Assembly: GCF_001465875.1 (NCBI RefSeq)
Contig: NZ_LN901324.1
Location: forward strand, 930,001-994,000
Direction: 5' to 3'
Length of the DNA stretch: 64,000 bases
DNA from: Legionella saoudiensis
GTDB lineage: Bacteria > Pseudomonadota > Gammaproteobacteria > Legionellales > Legionellaceae
Each line of letters starts with the position of its first letter. Position 1 is the first letter of the stretch. Below are positions 1 to 9,091 of the stretch, piece after piece. The position numbers and the translations under genes are program-made. Below the pieces are notes generated by a model. It saw only the letters and a program-made list of their open reading frames with translations, was not told the DNA's origin and did no database searches.

Positions 1-3000
1 CGGGCAAAATAAATCCAGAAACATTTAAGGGGTCAACCGCAGCAACAGAAACCGGCTCATGTTCTATTTCTTTATTTTTAAAGGCGCGTAACGACTCAAC
101 AGCATAGGGTAAAGCAAATTGCTCGCCTAAAAATCCTTTCACAAAACGCCCACCCCTTATTTCGCCTCGCTCTTCCAGAGTTTTTAATACCGCATGCAAC
201 TCACGCCAGCGGGGAATATTTTTTTCACGGATCAGAAGATCACGGAAAACCACCCCATAGCGTTTAAGTAAAATCCAACAGACTGCCTCTACCTGCTCTG
301 GTGTAAATGAGCCTACATTTTTTTTCAATAAAAACCAACGACCTGAACTGTACAAATGAGGATTGATCCTGCGCCTTTTTTTAATTAAGCGTCGCTTAGG
401 ATCAATTAATGAGCGTAAATTATCAAAAAGATCGGCCGTTGCAAGCCCTGCAGCAACTAATTCCCATAACCCCATTTCTACTTCAGACTTAAGATGATGC
501 ACCTCTTCCGTAATGTCCATAAAAAAGGATGCACCGTGCTGCAACAAATAAAAATAAATATCCTTAGCAATGTGACTTAAACCAGCTAAAGCCTCTTCGT
601 CTAAACCCTTCTTGATCTCATTCATCCAAGAAGAATCTTTACGTAAGAAAAAAGTTACCGGCGCAATGCTGGTTGGTACTACGCGTTTGGGGTCATTATC
701 AGCAGTCTCTGAGGTAGTAGATAAACGCCCCCACCCGACAATACCCATCATACATAATTTATCCAATAGTGAGGAATCATAATTTTTCACACGCTTTGAA
801 AAAATAAGTGGCTCCCAGGCCTTAGCCGGAATTTCAAAACCTTGCAATTGTTCAATAATAGCCAGTAAACCTTGCTCACCTTGTAACTGTGTTCCTGGGG
901 CAATATGCTGCCAAGTTAATAACCAGCGAACAAATTGCTCTGCGGTTATGGGTTCAATTTCCTGGCGCAACTTAGCTAAAGTTAAACGATGAATTCGCGC
1001 CAATAAACGACGCTCACACCATTCTTGCTGCAACGATTCACCGGTATAGCTACCCCGTAAAATAAGCCCGGAAGCCTCAAGGCGAACTAATACTTGCTGA
1101 ATAGTGGGCTCGGGTAACGCTAAAGATTGACTTAATAAGAACGCAGTAGTAGGCCCTACATGATATATCCAGCCTTGAACTAAATGAAAAATTCCTTCAT
1201 CGCGCTCTAAAGGGTTATTTTCTATGTCCTGTAGGGTATGTTGAATCAATGCATCAGGAAAAATCAGGGTAAAGGTTTTTGCCTTATCTACTGCGAACCA
1301 AAATACCCGATTCCCAACAAAGGCAATACCGGCTCGACCGGAAGCCACTAGTTCATCCATAAACTTTTGCCATAAATTAGTAGCCGCAAGGTAGGGTTCA
1401 TAATTTGCAGGAAAAGCAATTACGCTCTGCAATAAATCCTGTAGTTCATCGGCATTGCGAACATCAGGCCAAGCCTGTTGCCGCACCTCATTAATTACCT
1501 CCGGATCAAGCTTTCCTAACTTACTAGCCAAGCTCGCAGGCAAAGTCTGCCTCATTTCCACTGCCCATGAACGCCGCTCCTCTAAAGGTGCATCATCTAA
1601 AAAGGCATAGGGGTTAGCATTTAAAATTTCATGGGCAAAAACCGAGGGTACAGTGGTATCAACAGCAATGCATTGAATCTCTTTATTTTTTATTTTAGTT
1701 AAAAGCTCCAAAAGGCCATCAATATTCAAAGCTTCCGTTAACGAATCCTTCATTGCTTCATTAATTAAGGGATGATCGGGTAATTCAATGTCATCAATAT
1801 CTACATTATCCTGGCACGCCACTGCAGCCGGAAAAACGGCCGCTAACAAATCCTCTGCTCGCATACGCATGAGATAAGGCGGAACTTTGCGTCCATTACT
1901 AAAACGCACTAAAGCTAAGGCTCTGCCCGCATCCCAACGCCAACGAGTGGGAAACAAGGGAGATTGCAATACTGCTTTTTCCACTATACCTCTGGCAGTC
2001 TGGGGACTGAGGAATGCAAATACATCTGCTAAAGGAAAGCTATGCTGCTCCGTCAAAGAAATATTAATGCCATTATCTGTAGCGGCTGCTTGTAATTCTA
2101 CGTTAAAAGAACGACAAAAACATTTTCTTAATGCTAACCCCCAGGCCTTATTAATACGTGCCCCAAAAGGAGCATGAATCACCAATTGCATTCCTCCTGA
2201 CTCATCAAAAAAGCGCTCTGCGATAATTCGTTGCTGGGTAGGGACGGCGCCAAGCAAGGCACGGCCTTGTAAAATATAGTCAATAATTTGTTGCGCTCCG
2301 AGCTCATCAACATGACAAGTATTGATAAGCCATTGCTTCATTTCTAACAATGAATCCTCTGAACTCGTTAAATTAGAACTAAGCCATTCACGCAAATTAG
2401 AAACACGCAATGAAAGCTCCGCGGTACGTTCCGGAGCCTCTCCGCGCCAGAATGGCACGGTGGGCGAAGCGCCATGGGCATCTTCGACAAAAACTTGCCC
2501 TTTCGTGTTTTCAATCCGGTTAATTCTCCAGGAAGTACTTCCAAGTAGAATAATGTCACCTCGATGACTTTCTACAGCAAAATCCTCGTCTAGAGTGCCC
2601 ACCACGCCTCCAGACTCTTCTGCTTTTACTGTAAATAAACCATTATCCGGAATAGAGCCGCCACTGGTTATGGCAATTAAACGACTACCTCGGCGCGCTT
2701 TCAATAGATGGTTTACCCTGTCATGGAACAGATAAGCGCCATAGCGACCACGCATCCCAGAAATTCCTTCACTTAGCATCTGAACCACTGCATCAAACTG
2801 CTTCCGTGATAAGTCCTTATAATGAAATGCCCTACGCATTAAAGAAAATAGCTCATCCGCTTGCCAATCCTCAGTGGCACAGGTGGCAACAATTTGCTGT
2901 GCTAAGATGTCCATTGGTTGTTGGGGGATAACTAACTGGTCTAAATCCCCTTCCAAAATAGCATTTACAATCGCTGCGCACTCGAATAACTCATCACGCG

Positions 3001-4165
3001 TAGTAGCAAAAATACGGCCCTTTGAAATCGCACCACGCCAATGGCCTGCTCGCCCCACTCGTTGTAACATTACAGCAATGGAGCGTGGAGAACCCAGTTG
3101 ACATACTAAATCTACTGAGCCAATATCAATTCCTAATTCTAAGGATGCTGTTGCCACCAAGGCTTTCAGCTCGCCATTTTTTAATCGCGTTTCTGCAGAC
3201 AAGCGTAACTTTTTGGATAAGCTTCCATGATGTGCGACGACTAAATCTTTCCCTAGACGCTCTGCTAGATGATGGGCTGCGCGTTCCGCGACCCGGCGTG
3301 TATTAGCAAAAATTAAGGTTGAACGGTTTTGTTGCGCCAATTCAGCAATGCGATCGTAAATTTCATCCCAAATTTGATTAGAGGCCACTGAGCCTAGCTC
3401 GCTGCGTGGGATTTCTACATGAAGCTCTACATGCTTGGCATGTCCTATATTGATAATTGCGGGTTGAGATCGATTGTTACCTACTAAAAAATTAGCGACT
3501 AAATCCAGGGGTTTTTGAGTTGCCGATAAACCTATACGTAAGGGTGGATGGAAGGTTAAGGCTTCCAAGCGCTCTAGTGATAAAGCCAAATGCGCCCCAC
3601 GTTTATCATCAGCTAGGGCATGAATTTCATCGACAATAACCGTTTTAATAGTACGTAAAATTTCCCGGCTTTTGCCTGCCGTGAGCAAAATATAAAGGGA
3701 TTCAGGAGTTGTGACCAAAACATGAGGTGGATGTTTGAGCATTGCTTGACGCTCTTTGGGAGATGTGTCGCCAGTACGCACGAGCACATTAATTTCAGCC
3801 ATGATTAAACCTTGCTTTTTAGCAAGAGTCATAATTTCTTCTAAAGGCCCCATTAGGTTTTTTTGTACGTCATTGCCTAACGCTTTTAATGGAGAAATAT
3901 AAAGCACTTCCGTTTCGTGATGTAGCTGGCCGCTAAGCGCTTGACGCACTAGTTGATCAATACACGCTAAAAAAGCGGCAAAAGTTTTTCCCGAGCCGGT
4001 TGGGGCCGAAATGAGAGTATTACGCCCCGAGCGAATGAAGGGCCACCCTTGTTTTTGCGGTTCTGTTGCTGAGCCAAATTTTTCTAAGAACCACTCTTGT
4101 ACTATTGGATGGGCCCATGCAAGACTGTTATCAATATTCACAGAAATCAACCCTGGATGAGTCAT
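1..4165 (-). CDS. lhr: Lhr-type large ATP-dependent helicase (partial, runs off left edge)
   Basis: The gene is open at the window edge; about 1,388 codons are present from the ATG at 4165. The product is a superfamily 2 helicase of the Lhr family, an ATP-driven 3'-5' translocase linked to DNA repair. Visible motifs are Walker A APTGSGKT (residues 54-61), then DEIH, SAT, a TRR motif and QRVGRAGHWRG in the second RecA domain. A long Lhr-specific C-terminal part follows, with winged-helix and beta-barrel-like sequence (for example TPEQVEAVCWILLKRYGVVF). Lhr proteins are usually about 1,400-1,550 residues, so little is missing. No frameshift was found in the stretch I translated. The upstream spacer carries repeats and shows no co-transcribed partner. 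Confidence 0.93.
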   Translation of the reverse strand, partial: MTHPGLISVNIDNSLAWAHPIVQEWFLEKFGSATEPQKQGWPFIRSGRNTLISAPTGSGKTFAAFLACIDQLVRQALSGQLHHETEVLYISPLKALGNDVQKNLMGPLEEIMTLAKKQGLIMAEINVLVRTGDTSPKERQAMLKHPPHVLVTTPESLYILLTAGKSREILRTIKTVIVDEIHALADDKRGAHLALSLERLEALTFHPPLRIGLSATQKPLDLVANFLVGNNRSQPAIINIGHAKHVELHVEIPRSELGSVASNQIWDEIYDRIAELAQQNRSTLIFANTRRVAERAAHHLAERLGKDLVVAHHGSLSKKLRLSAETRLKNGELKALVATASLELGIDIGSVDLVCQLGSPRSIAVMLQRVGRAGHWRGAISKGRIFATTRDELFECAAIVNAILEGDLDQLVIPQQPMDILAQQIVATCATEDWQADELFSLMRRAFHYKDLSRKQFDAVVQMLSEGISGMRGRYGAYLFHDRVNHLLKARRGSRLIAITSGGSIPDNGLFTVKAEESGGVVGTLDEDFAVESHRGDIILLGSTSWRINRIENTKGQVFVEDAHGASPTVPFWRGEAPERTAELSLRVSNLREWLSSNLTSSEDSLLEMKQWLINTCHVDELGAQQIIDYILQGRALLGAVPTQQRIIAERFFDESGGMQLVIHAPFGARINKAWGLALRKCFCRSFNVELQAAATDNGINISLTEQHSFPLADVFAFLSPQTARGIVEKAVLQSPLFPTRWRWDAGRALALVRFSNGRKVPPYLMRMRAEDLLAAVFPAAVACQDNVDIDDIELPDHPLINEAMKDSLTEALNIDGLLELLTKIKNKEIQCIAVDTTVPSVFAHEILNANPYAFLDDAPLEERRSWAVEMRQTLPASLASKLGKLDPEVINEVRQQAWPDVRNADELQDLLQSVIAFPANYEPYLAATNLWQKFMDELVASGRAGIAFVGNRVFWFAVDKAKTFTLIFPDALIQHTLQDIENNPLERDEGIFHLVQGWIYHVGPTTAFLLSQSLALPEPTIQQVLVRLEASGLILRGSYTGESLQQEWCERRLLARIHRLTLAKLRQEIEPITAEQFVRWLLTWQHIAPGTQLQGEQGLLAIIEQLQGFEIPAKAWEPLIFSKRVKNYDSSLLDKLCMMGIVGWGRLSTTSETADNDPKRVVPTSIAPVTFFLRKDSSWMNEIKKGLDEEALAGLSHIAKDIYFYLLQHGASFFMDITEEVHHLKSEVEMGLWELVAAGLATADLFDNLRSLIDPKRRLIKKRRRINPHLYSSGRWFLLKKNVGSFTPEQVEAVCWILLKRYGVVFRDLLIREKNIPRWRELHAVLKTLEERGEIRGGRFVKGFLGEQFALPYAVESLRAFKNKEIEHEPVSVAAVDPLNVSGFILP

Positions 4166-4320
4166 TAGAAAAATGGAATTATCCAGTTAAGTATATCACA
4201 TGTACTGGTTTGGGTCGTAGCTAGCTGAATTGGGAGCCTCTTATTGCCCCGTTTAGTGCAAAAAGATAAAACAATCATAAGCGTTCACGAAAAGTTGCTG
4301 CTGGTTGATCGAGGCTCGAA

Positions 4321-4355
4321 ACTCTGGGTTGCTTCACTTCGTTCGCAATGACGGG
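4321..4355 (+). repeat. Dispersed intergenic repeat, copy 1
   Basis: Core CTGGGTTGCTTCACTTCG followed by TTCGCAATGACGGG. It is related to the units at 4421-4465 (inverted), 58472-58505 and 62251-62356. All copies lie between genes, as expected of a REP-like element. Confidence 0.6.
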
Positions 4356-4420
4356 TACCCTATTTAACCTCCATCAATCAACGAATTTTAATTGGGGTAA
4401 TCGCGCAATTCTAATCCGTC

Positions 4421-4465
4421 ATTGCCAGAAACGTAGTGACAAAGCCACCCAGGGTGCGTGGCATA
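4421..4465 (-). repeat. Dispersed intergenic repeat, copy 2 (inverted)
   Basis: Read on the minus strand it gives CACCCTGGGTGGCTTTGTCA, then TACGTTTCTGGCAATGACGG, a diverged version of the unit at 4321. The two copies face each other and could form a large imperfect cruciform. Confidence 0.5.
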
Positions 4466-4559
4466 GAGCCTGAATTACTGCCCATAGCACATCAATGACG
4501 GGGGCAATTAAACATATCTCGCGAAATTAATTCCGCTTGTAAGCAACCAGGCTTAAGCC

Positions 4560-4688
4560 TTATTTTCTTTTATCTGATTTTGATTTATCAGCATGCTTTT
4601 TCATTTTATCTTGATTATGAGAAGCATGTTGCTGGTCATGGCGGCGAGCATCTTGTGATTCATTCTTGAATTTATTGTCTTTGGACAT
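4560..4688 (-). CDS. Small highly charged hypothetical protein (42 aa)
   Basis: A 42-residue Lys/Asp/His/Gln-rich peptide with no hydrophobic segment, starting MSKDNKFKNESQ and ending KSDKRK. I chose the ATG at 4688 because GGAGAAAGG lies just upstream; a longer in-frame start at 4766 adds 26 residues without a ribosome site. I do not recognise the family. Such composition is typical of small disordered or nucleic-acid-associated peptides, but no function can be assigned. It is transcribed away from the 4877 gene, with about 190 bp between them. Confidence 0.5.
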   Translation of the reverse strand: MSKDNKFKNESQDARRHDQQHASHNQDKMKKHADKSKSDKRK

Positions 4689-4806
4689 TTCCTTTCTCCA
4701 TAAGATAAATAAGGTTAAATTTTTTACTACAGACTTAAATTTAGCCCTTCCTGTTAAAAAAAGCAAATATTGGCAATGGATAGATATTATATAAATTTAC
4801 ATTTCA

Positions 4807-4839
4807 TTTAATAAAAGCTTAATTTTTATCCAATATAAT
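4807..4839 (+). promoter_or_regulatory. Candidate PmrA box and -10 box
   Basis: TTTAATAAA-AG-CTTAATTTT (4807-4826) matches the Legionella PmrA consensus cTTAATatT-N2-cTTAATatT at 14 of 18 positions. A seven-base spacer then leads to a perfect TATAAT (4834-4839), 37 bases before the ATG at 4877. The promoter near 46277-46309 has the same geometry. PmrA control of Dot/Icm effector genes is established; its action here is inferred. Confidence 0.55.
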
Positions 4840-4876
4840 TTGCACACAATATGAACAATCGGCATTACTAAACACC

Positions 4877-5776
4877 ATGAAAAGAAAACTTGAATCACAT
4901 AGCTATGAAAAAAATTATTATAAAGAAACAGACGGCAAAATTTTATTAATTGAAGATAAGGGTCAACAGAAAAAAATCGATAGTTTTATGAGAGCGCATA
5001 ATACTACGCCAGCAAATACCGCGGTTGAAGCAGGTTATTCAACCTATGGTTTTTATGGCAAAAAAATTTCCATAAATACTTCTATGTTAAAAAAACGAAG
5101 AATGAAAGCCTGTAGCGAACTTTCTAGAAACGATCAGGCGCCTACCTTACCTGTCTCTTGCTTAGCTTCTACAGAACATGTTATTGCGATGGGAAATGAT
5201 GTAACCAATTTCGAGTCAGAATTCGAGCCCAAAACGAAGCTCAATGTAATGTATTTGATTCAGCTATCCTGTGATAATACAAAAAATAAGCAAAAAATAA
5301 TGCAGTCAATACTTGATACCCTTCATTTGCATGATGATACATTAAACAAGCATAATGTAAAAATTACTTATAACAGTAAAAAAGAAGTTTTTGAAATTAG
5401 AGTAGGTACACAGGTTGCTGATATTCAATTAATTATTCAAGCATTAAATACTAAAAAGGAATTTAATATCATTGACTGTGAGTTTAAAGATATCGGATTA
5501 AACCAAGGCGTTTGTCTTGTAAAGAGAGATGCATCTAATCCCATTCATGCCATGGTAAACATAGCCAATTCGGAACGAAAAAAAGGATTCCTTGAGCGAG
5601 ATGCAGGGACCACATCAGGTAGATTGGCAGCAGCTTATCAAGATAGTCGTTGGGTATATAACTTTTTCACTAGCTTAAAAGATATGCGCGAAAAAACTCA
5701 TTATCCCCAAAATACTTTTGCTATAAAAATCTATAAAGATGAAGAAAGTTGTATGGAAAATCGATTAAAAGCATAA
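4877..5776 (+). CDS. Hypothetical protein, possible PmrA-regulated effector
   Basis: A 299-residue soluble protein that I do not recognise. It has no signal peptide, membrane segment or catalytic motif I can name. The C-terminus (KDEESCMENRLKA) is acidic shortly before the end, resembling the E-block seen in many Dot/Icm substrates. Upstream lies a PmrA-box-like promoter with a perfect -10. The ATG at 4877 is followed by MKRKLESHSYEKN; its ribosome site is weak. It is a single-gene unit, ended by a hairpin at 5782-5802 shared with the convergent reductase gene. The effector role rests on promoter and tail only. Confidence 0.6.
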   Translation: MKRKLESHSYEKNYYKETDGKILLIEDKGQQKKIDSFMRAHNTTPANTAVEAGYSTYGFYGKKISINTSMLKKRRMKACSELSRNDQAPTLPVSCLASTEHVIAMGNDVTNFESEFEPKTKLNVMYLIQLSCDNTKNKQKIMQSILDTLHLHDDTLNKHNVKITYNSKKEVFEIRVGTQVADIQLIIQALNTKKEFNIIDCEFKDIGLNQGVCLVKRDASNPIHAMVNIANSERKKGFLERDAGTTSGRLAAAYQDSRWVYNFFTSLKDMREKTHYPQNTFAIKIYKDEESCMENRLKA

Positions 5777-5781
5777 TTAAA

Positions 5782-5802
5782 GGCGCAGGCTTGCCCTGCG
5801 CC
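5782..5802. terminator. Hairpin between convergent genes
   Basis: GGCGCAGG / CCTGCGCC forms an 8-bp GC-rich stem with a five-base loop between two convergent stop codons. It probably serves both directions, although the downstream U-run is weak. Confidence 0.6.
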
Positions 5803-5825
5803 CTGTGTGATCATTAATTTATTTA

Positions 5826-6815
5826 TTAAATTTCGACCACTATCTTGCCTATAGCCTTTCCAGACTCCATTAATTTATGCGCCTCACCTATATTTTCTAA
5901 AGAAAATTGATGTAAATCAATAAGCGGCTTTAAATCGCCGTTATCTACTAAAGTGGCAATGGCCTTTAGAATCCTGCCATGGCGTTCACGCTGAATATTA
6001 TTTAATAAGGGCAATAATATAAATACGGCATGAAAACTTGCAGAGCGCGCATGTAAGGGGGTTAAATCATGGGGCATTTTGGCTTGAATGCTAATCACAT
6101 TTCCATACATGGCGACTGCAGCGATTGATTTATCTATATTATCACCACCCACCGTGTCAAAAACCACATCAAAGCCTTTCCCATCCGTCAAGCGCGCTAC
6201 ATAATCCTCAACCGACTCTTTTTTGTAATCGATTGTTTCTTTTGCGCCTAAAGCCCTGGCTATTTCTGATTTGGTAGGAGAAGAAACTGTTGCATATACC
6301 TCCGCCCCAGCCCATTTAGCCAACTGGATTGCAATGTGCCCAACGCCGCCAGTGCCTGCGTGAATTAATACCTTTTGTCCAAAAGTAACTCTAACTTTTT
6401 CAAATAAAGCTTCCCAAACAGTAATGGATACTAAAGGCAATGCCGCTGCTTGTAACATGTCTATCGATTTAGGCTTATTCGCGATTAAGCGTGCATCCAC
6501 CAGCATATACTCAGCCAAAGCACCCGCCTCATTGGTAAAGCCACCCGCAAAGCCATAAACTTCATCCCCCACCGAGAATGCCGTAACGCCCTCCCCAACC
6601 TCCTCTATCACGCCAGCCATATCCCCATGCAAAATTGCCGGAAATGCAGGAGCAATCTGCCCATACGCCCCTGAGCGCACCTTACAATCGACAGGATTGA
6701 CACTCGTTGCTTTAACGCGAACTAATACATAACCTGCTTTAACTTCAGGAATAGAAACTTCCTCTGTTTTAAAAACGGAATAGTCACCAAAAGATGATAT
6801 AGTTTGTGCTTTCAT
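5826..6815 (-). CDS. NADPH:quinone reductase-like oxidoreductase, MDR family
   Basis: A 329-residue medium-chain dehydrogenase/reductase of the zinc-lacking quinone-reductase type. The N-terminal GroES-like half contains VNPVDCKVRSG and LHGDMAGVIEEVG. The Rossmann half has the nucleotide motif AGTGGVGHIAIQLA (about residues 153-166). It probably reduces quinones or enones with NADPH in the cytoplasm; the substrate cannot be read from sequence. The start at 6815 is supported by AGGAGCGCTATG. It follows thymidine kinase by 20 bases on the same strand, so the two may be co-transcribed without an obvious shared function. Confidence 0.87.
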   Translation of the reverse strand: MKAQTISSFGDYSVFKTEEVSIPEVKAGYVLVRVKATSVNPVDCKVRSGAYGQIAPAFPAILHGDMAGVIEEVGEGVTAFSVGDEVYGFAGGFTNEAGALAEYMLVDARLIANKPKSIDMLQAAALPLVSITVWEALFEKVRVTFGQKVLIHAGTGGVGHIAIQLAKWAGAEVYATVSSPTKSEIARALGAKETIDYKKESVEDYVARLTDGKGFDVVFDTVGGDNIDKSIAAVAMYGNVISIQAKMPHDLTPLHARSASFHAVFILLPLLNNIQRERHGRILKAIATLVDNGDLKPLIDLHQFSLENIGEAHKLMESGKAIGKIVVEI

Positions 6816-6835
6816 AGCGCTCCTAAAATAGTAAC

Positions 6836-7441
6836 TTAAGTGGTTAATTCTTCATGAATTTTTATATGGGCATGAGGTTGGCGCTCTTTAAAATGCTTAC
6901 GGCAAGTAGACGAGTATACGTTATTTCCACCAATTAACACCTGCTCGCCCTCAGTAATCGCTTCTCCCTGCTCATTGAGTCGCAAAATCATAGTCGCTTT
7001 ACGCCCGCAATGACAAATTGTTTTAATTTCAATAAGCTCATCAGCCCAAGCAAGTAAGTATTGGCTGCCTTCAAATAACTCACCACGAAAATCAGTGCGC
7101 AAGCCATAAGCTAAAACAGGAATATTTAATTTATCGCTAATTTCTGTTAATTGATAAACTTGATCACGCGTTAAAAATTGCGCTTCATCAATTAAAATAC
7201 ATGCATACTTTTGTTGTAAACTTAGTACCAATTTATATAAATCATCAGAAGCGTTAAAAATAAGCGCCTCCTCAGATAAGCCAATACGTGAATGAACGAT
7301 ACCTGATTGGTAACGATCATCAATTGCCGGGGTAAACAGTAAAGTTTGCATTCCACGCTCGCGATAATTATAACTCGATTGTAAGAGTACAGTGCTTTTC
7401 CCTGCATTCATCGCTGCAAAATAAAAATAGAGTTTTGCCAT
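6836..7441 (-). CDS. tdk: Thymidine kinase
   Basis: A 201-residue type II thymidine kinase, phosphorylating thymidine to dTMP in pyrimidine salvage. It shows the P-loop AAMNAGKS (residues 9-16), the LIDEAQFL motif with D85 and the catalytic base E86, and paired zinc cysteines in ICHCGRKA and SSTCRKHF. Length matches bacterial Tdk. It is divergent from the TIGR01777 gene, with a short A/T-rich spacer that must hold both promoters. No good ribosome site precedes the ATG at 7441. Confidence 0.95.
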   Translation of the reverse strand: MAKLYFYFAAMNAGKSTVLLQSSYNYRERGMQTLLFTPAIDDRYQSGIVHSRIGLSEEALIFNASDDLYKLVLSLQQKYACILIDEAQFLTRDQVYQLTEISDKLNIPVLAYGLRTDFRGELFEGSQYLLAWADELIEIKTICHCGRKATMILRLNEQGEAITEGEQVLIGGNNVYSSTCRKHFKERQPHAHIKIHEELTT

Positions 7442-7523
7442 CTTTGTTTTTGTTTTTTTGACCAGGAAATTATTATATCATTACCTCTCAAGTACACGAC
7501 ATGATTTTAAAGGAATGCAATTT

Positions 7524-8465
7524 ATGAAAATCATTATTGGTGGTGGAACAGGATTAGTTGGGCGCTCCTTAATTGCCGAATTATTGGCTGCTCAACATGA
7601 TTTATGGGTTGTTGGCCGCGATAAAGAGAAGATTAATAAAGCATTTAATAATCATGTTCAAGCAATTACCTGGAATGAAGTACCGCTATTAAATCCTGAA
7701 GAATTTGATGCGATAATTAATCTCACAGGTGAAAATATTTCAGATCATCGCTGGTCTTCTAAAATCAAAAATAGATTATTATCCAGCCGCATTGACTCCA
7801 CCAAACAATTTGTTCTATGGGCTAAAAATGCTTCGAAAAAGCCTCATTTATATAATGCCAGTGCTATTGGTATTTATGGATTACAAAAAAAACTAGTCAA
7901 TTCCTCTGAAGCTTATACCGAAGAAAGTAATCTTAACTCGCAAGAAAACAGTTTTTCCAATCATTTGGTTAGCCAATGGGAACAAACGGCACTTCAAGGA
8001 ACACAATACGAAATACCCGTGACCATTATGCGCTTTGGTGTCGTGCTCAAACAAGGCGAAGGTATGTTAAAAAAGCTGGAACTACCTGCGCGTTTTGGAA
8101 TGGGGGCTGTGATTGGTACAGGAAAGCAACCCCTTGCTTGGATTGATCATAGTGATTTAGTCAATGCCATTTTGTTTCTTATCGCTCATCCTGAAATTAC
8201 CGGGCCCGTAAACTTAGTAGCCCCCGAATTAGTCTCGCAAAAAACATTTAATAAAACCCTTGCGGAAGTATTAAAAAAACCCACATTTCTTCATATCCCT
8301 GCATGGCTAATTCAGTTACTTTTAGGTCAGATGGGTACTGAGTTACTTTTATCAGGGCAATCCGTTATTCCTGGGCGACTTACAAAAAACCAATTTGATT
8401 TTAAATACCCTACTTTATTATATGCTTTAACAAAAGAATTTAAAAAATCACAAAAAGAAAACTAA
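7524..8465 (+). CDS. TIGR01777 family NAD-dependent epimerase (SDR39U1-like)
   Basis: A 313-residue atypical extended SDR. It starts MKIIIGGGTGLVGRSL, a Rossmann GxxGxxG loop, and carries NLTGENISDHRW, SSRIDSTKQF and MRFGVVL, all typical of the TIGR01777 family (E. coli YfcH). The C-terminal DUF1731-like segment includes KKPTFLHIPAWL. I chose the ATG at 7524 because AAAGGA lies upstream and the glycine loop normally begins at the N-terminus; an upstream in-frame start at 7458 adds 22 unconserved residues. The substrate is unknown for the family. Confidence 0.88.
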   Translation: MKIIIGGGTGLVGRSLIAELLAAQHDLWVVGRDKEKINKAFNNHVQAITWNEVPLLNPEEFDAIINLTGENISDHRWSSKIKNRLLSSRIDSTKQFVLWAKNASKKPHLYNASAIGIYGLQKKLVNSSEAYTEESNLNSQENSFSNHLVSQWEQTALQGTQYEIPVTIMRFGVVLKQGEGMLKKLELPARFGMGAVIGTGKQPLAWIDHSDLVNAILFLIAHPEITGPVNLVAPELVSQKTFNKTLAEVLKKPTFLHIPAWLIQLLLGQMGTELLLSGQSVIPGRLTKNQFDFKYPTLLYALTKEFKKSQKEN

Positions 8466-8559
8466 TGACACGTTGTCATCATCATGCGATCAGATTGAAT
8501 AATTTTAAACCTTGATATACCATAGCCGATTACTTTTATTCTATTTGAAGAAATTGATT

Positions 8560-9013
8560 ATGATGAAACGTGATCGCAAATATGTAAATGGCTATGATGA
8601 TGAATATGATGTACTGATTCCTGGAGAATCCCATACCAAAATAACAAGATCGGGATATAGCCAAGATCCTCATGCCAGGCGGTCTTCCTCGGAAGTTATT
8701 GAAACTCTAAGAAACAATCCTTTTTTTAAATTTCAACATCACTTATACGTTTTATCAAAAAATAAAAAACCGGGTAATGAAACCACCGAAGTCTATAGGA
8801 ATGTAGACGAGCTTTTCGACTCATTGAAGATGCAGTCAATCACTTTAAAGACTGGGAGACAAACTCAAGATCCTGAAGTGCTTGCTGAAAAAATTCGCAG
8901 ACATCAATTAAAACTTCTAGAAAGCAAAGATGCCGCAGTTTTATCAAAGATTCTATGCACATCAAGCGGAGCAACCTGAACGAAATACCAACAGCAGTAT
9001 GAGCTTAACCTAA
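8560..9013 (+). pseudogene. Internally deleted, frameshifted copy of the adjacent protease-like gene
   Basis: The first ~90 codons parallel the start of the 9092 gene: DDEYD versus DDEYG, NPFFKFQHHLYVLSKNKK versus NPFEQLRERLYILSEDKR, YRNVDELF versus YRYVDDVF. The sequence then jumps to the far C-terminus: PEVLAEKIRRHQLKLL versus PEELAEVIRRRHLRLL. Just after KLLESK the frame slips; in the +1 frame it continues MPQFYQRFYAHQAEQPE to a stop at 9011-9013, matching DPQFYRRFYAQQANQPE. Roughly 980 residues, including the catalytic core, are gone. The original frame stops at 8979 as 139 residues from 8560. The start is placed at 8560 because its context aligns with the intact gene's start. Confidence 0.82.
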
Positions 9014-9091
9014 CGTTTGGTGCATCTGCACAAATTCTATTCCCGCATAAGCAGGAATCATACGCTTAAAACCATAAGAAGAAGATGAATT

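Larger units (their letters stand above)
4166..4559. other. Intergenic region with dispersed repeats
   Basis: No gene is apparent between the lhr start and a 42-codon small gene. The stretch holds two copies of a GGTTGCTTCACT...CGCAATGACGG repeat, one on each strand (near 4321-4355 and 4421-4465). The same repeat occurs near 58472 and 62251-62356. Confidence 0.6.

Noticed and set aside
8512..8979. 155-residue reading frame as an independent gene
   Set aside because: Both its ends match the neighbouring 1116-aa protein and the match continues in another frame to 9013, so it is a deleted, frameshifted relic.
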